14,663 bases of DNA. Source: Acidimicrobiales bacterium (GTDB taxonomy: Bacteria; Actinomycetota; Acidimicrobiia; Acidimicrobiales; Ilumatobacteraceae). A program made the translations under genes and the position numbers. The stretch lies in NCBI GenBank assembly GCA_030833305.1, contig JAURHL010000029.1, positions 1 to 14,663 of the forward strand, read 5' to 3'. Positions 13,560 to 14,663 of this stretch are shown here, one piece after another. The first letter of the stretch is position 1, and each line of letters starts with the position of its first letter. A model generated the notes under the pieces. It saw only the letters and a program-made list of their open reading frames with translations. It had not been told where the DNA came from and searched no databases.

Positions 13560-14463
13560 CACGACGTCACGGTAGACGGGTCTGACTGCGCCGTCGCATC
13601 GGGCGGGCGCGAGGCATTGGTGACGATGGCCACGCCCACCAGGATCACGGGCAGCGCCACGGCCATGTTGGTCGACACGCTCTCGTCGCTGAAGACGACT
13701 CCGAGCAGAACCGCGATGGCCGGGTTCACATACGCGTAACTCATCGCCAGTGGGCCACTCACGTTTCCGATCAGGTACGTGAAAGCCGAGAACGCCACGA
13801 TCGAACCGAACACCACGAGGTAGCCGACCGCGAGCCCGCTGCGCAGGCTGGGTGCGTCGATCGTTTCCCGCGACGCCAAGGACAGCAGCATGAATGCCAC
13901 CGCGGCAGATCCCATCTCGATGGTCGTGGTCATCGGTCCGTCGGGCATCTCGACGCGGCGGCTGAGGGCCGAACCGAAACTCCACGACACGCAGGCCACG
14001 AAGACGAGCGACACGCCACCCCACGAACCCGACAACCCCTCGTCGGACACCAGCACTGCCACCCCGGCCAGACCGATGAACATCCCGACCCACTGCATCC
14101 GATTGGGCCACGACCGCCACAGCCCACCAGGGCCATCATCATCGGCTGAATCGCGATGATCGTCGCCACCAAACCCGAGTCGACTCCGCGATCCTCGGCC
14201 AACGTCACCATGCCGAGCCCACCGATCAGAAGCATGATCCCGATCAGGGAGGCGTTGCGCGTCTGTCGGCGACTCGGCCACGCCACTCCACGGGAGCGAA
14301 GGATCAACACCATGACGAGCGATGCCACGACGAATCGGCAACCCTGCATGAAGAACGGCGGCATCGTCTCGAGCCCGATCTTGATGGCCAGATACGTGGA
14401 ACCCCAGATCACCCACACGGCGGCCAACGACAGCACGGTGAGGCGGCCGAACGAGCGGGACAT
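13559..14463 (-). pseudogene. EamA/DMT-superfamily permease, interrupted by one frameshift
   Basis: The gene encodes about 302 residues of a ten-TM EamA/RhaT-type metabolite exporter, split between two frames. The first part (14463 to about 14123) reads M-S-R-S-F-G-R-L-T-V, then V-W-V-I-W-G-S-T-Y-L-A-I-K, the classic EamA opening, to I-I-A-I-Q-P-M-M-M-A-L-V-G. The second part resumes as L-W-R-S-W-P-N-R-M-Q-W-V-G (from 14122) and runs through the second EamA repeat (S-Y-A-Y-V-N-P-A-I-A-V-L-L-G) to the stop. Restoring one base in the G run at 14125-14123 joins them perfectly, with nothing else damaged. That suggests a recent mutation, a slippery site or a sequencing deletion rather than old decay. 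ATG 14463 fits the family start. The stop overlaps the selenoprotein start. Substrate unknown. Confidence 0.85.
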
Positions 14464-14514
14464 TCCGACATTCTCGCCGACGACCATGTCGGTCGGACAA
14501 TCCCCGCCGATACC

Positions 14515-14663
14515 GTGTCCGACGTGTCCGATCACGGTGTCACGACCCCACCTCTGTGCGTGCTGGGCGACTTCGCATGGGACGTGCTCATTCGCACCAA
14601 CAGTGAACTGTTGCGCGGGGGCGACACCTTCGGAGAAGTGATGCTGACTCCGGGAGGGAGCGC
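14515..14663 (+). CDS. PfkB-family sugar/nucleoside kinase, N-terminal fragment
   Basis: The first 49 or so residues of a gene that runs off the right edge. The frame reads P-P-L-C-V-L-G-D-F-A-W-D-V-L-I-R, then a charged stretch and G-E-V-M-L-T-P-G-G-S-A. This is the usual opening of PfkB/ribokinase-type kinases: a first beta strand ending G-D-x-x-x-D, then the P-G-G-S-A motif that binds the sugar. The start is uncertain: GTG at 14515 or GTG at 14524, neither with a clear ribosome-binding site. The catalytic end of the protein lies outside the window, so the substrate cannot be judged. It diverges from the permease gene. Confidence 0.72.
   Translation, partial: MSDVSDHGVTTPPLCVLGDFAWDVLIRTNSELLRGGDTFGEVMLTPGGS

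Noticed and set aside
13329..14120. Single minus-strand frame joining permease DNA to the front of the thioredoxin-like gene
   Set aside because: Only the part from 13559 onward matches a protein family. The upstream part is a wrong-frame reading of the permease.

Overview
The window looks like ordinary chromosome from a high-GC actinobacterium, most plausibly an Acidimicrobiia/Ilumatobacter-type lineage. This is inferred from the GC-rich codons, the F420-type luciferase-like oxidoreductase, the LysM-NlpC/P60 protein with a RipA-like active site, and several lipoproteins with a C-G-G-D start. There are no insertion sequences, phage genes or CRISPR arrays. The genes are short, tightly packed units on alternating strands.

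Left part (1-5200): a DinB-like protein (-) diverges from a 14-TM DHA2-type drug exporter (+). The exporter abuts a convergent lipoprotein (-) with a duplicated two-cysteine module. A CIA30-domain lipoprotein (+) follows, then a strong hairpin terminator, tRNA-Gly(TCC) with an encoded CCA end and its own promoter (-), a small hypothetical protein (+) and an HSL-type alpha/beta hydrolase (-).

Middle (5200-11950): a DDAH-type dimethylarginine hydrolase (+) meets a minus-strand run read right to left: LysM-LysM-NlpC/P60 peptidoglycan hydrolase, crotonase-family protein, N-acyl-D-amino-acid deacylase-type amidohydrolase, and a protein made of two SnoaL/NTF2 domains. The last two overlap by one base (TGATG). 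A Rieske-type oxygenase lies just upstream, separated by a weak terminator candidate.

Right part (11950-14663): an LLM-class (F420-type) oxidoreductase (+) abuts a convergent TlpA/thioredoxin-like lipoprotein (-). An EamA/DMT permease with a one-base frameshift precedes the thioredoxin gene and overlaps it by one base. A PfkB-type sugar kinase (+) starts at the edge.

The main discovery candidate is the thioredoxin-like lipoprotein at 13026-13559. Its frame is complete except for one in-frame TGA, which sits exactly at the first redox cysteine (W-A-P-G-TGA-T-Q-C). A stem-loop with a GGTC apical loop lies 26 nt downstream, matching the bacterial SECIS layout. I read this as a selenocysteine (UxxC) TlpA-like selenoprotein that ordinary gene callers would truncate or call a pseudogene. 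A second structural oddity is that three convergent gene pairs end on the same six bases, TGATCA, with no spacer.
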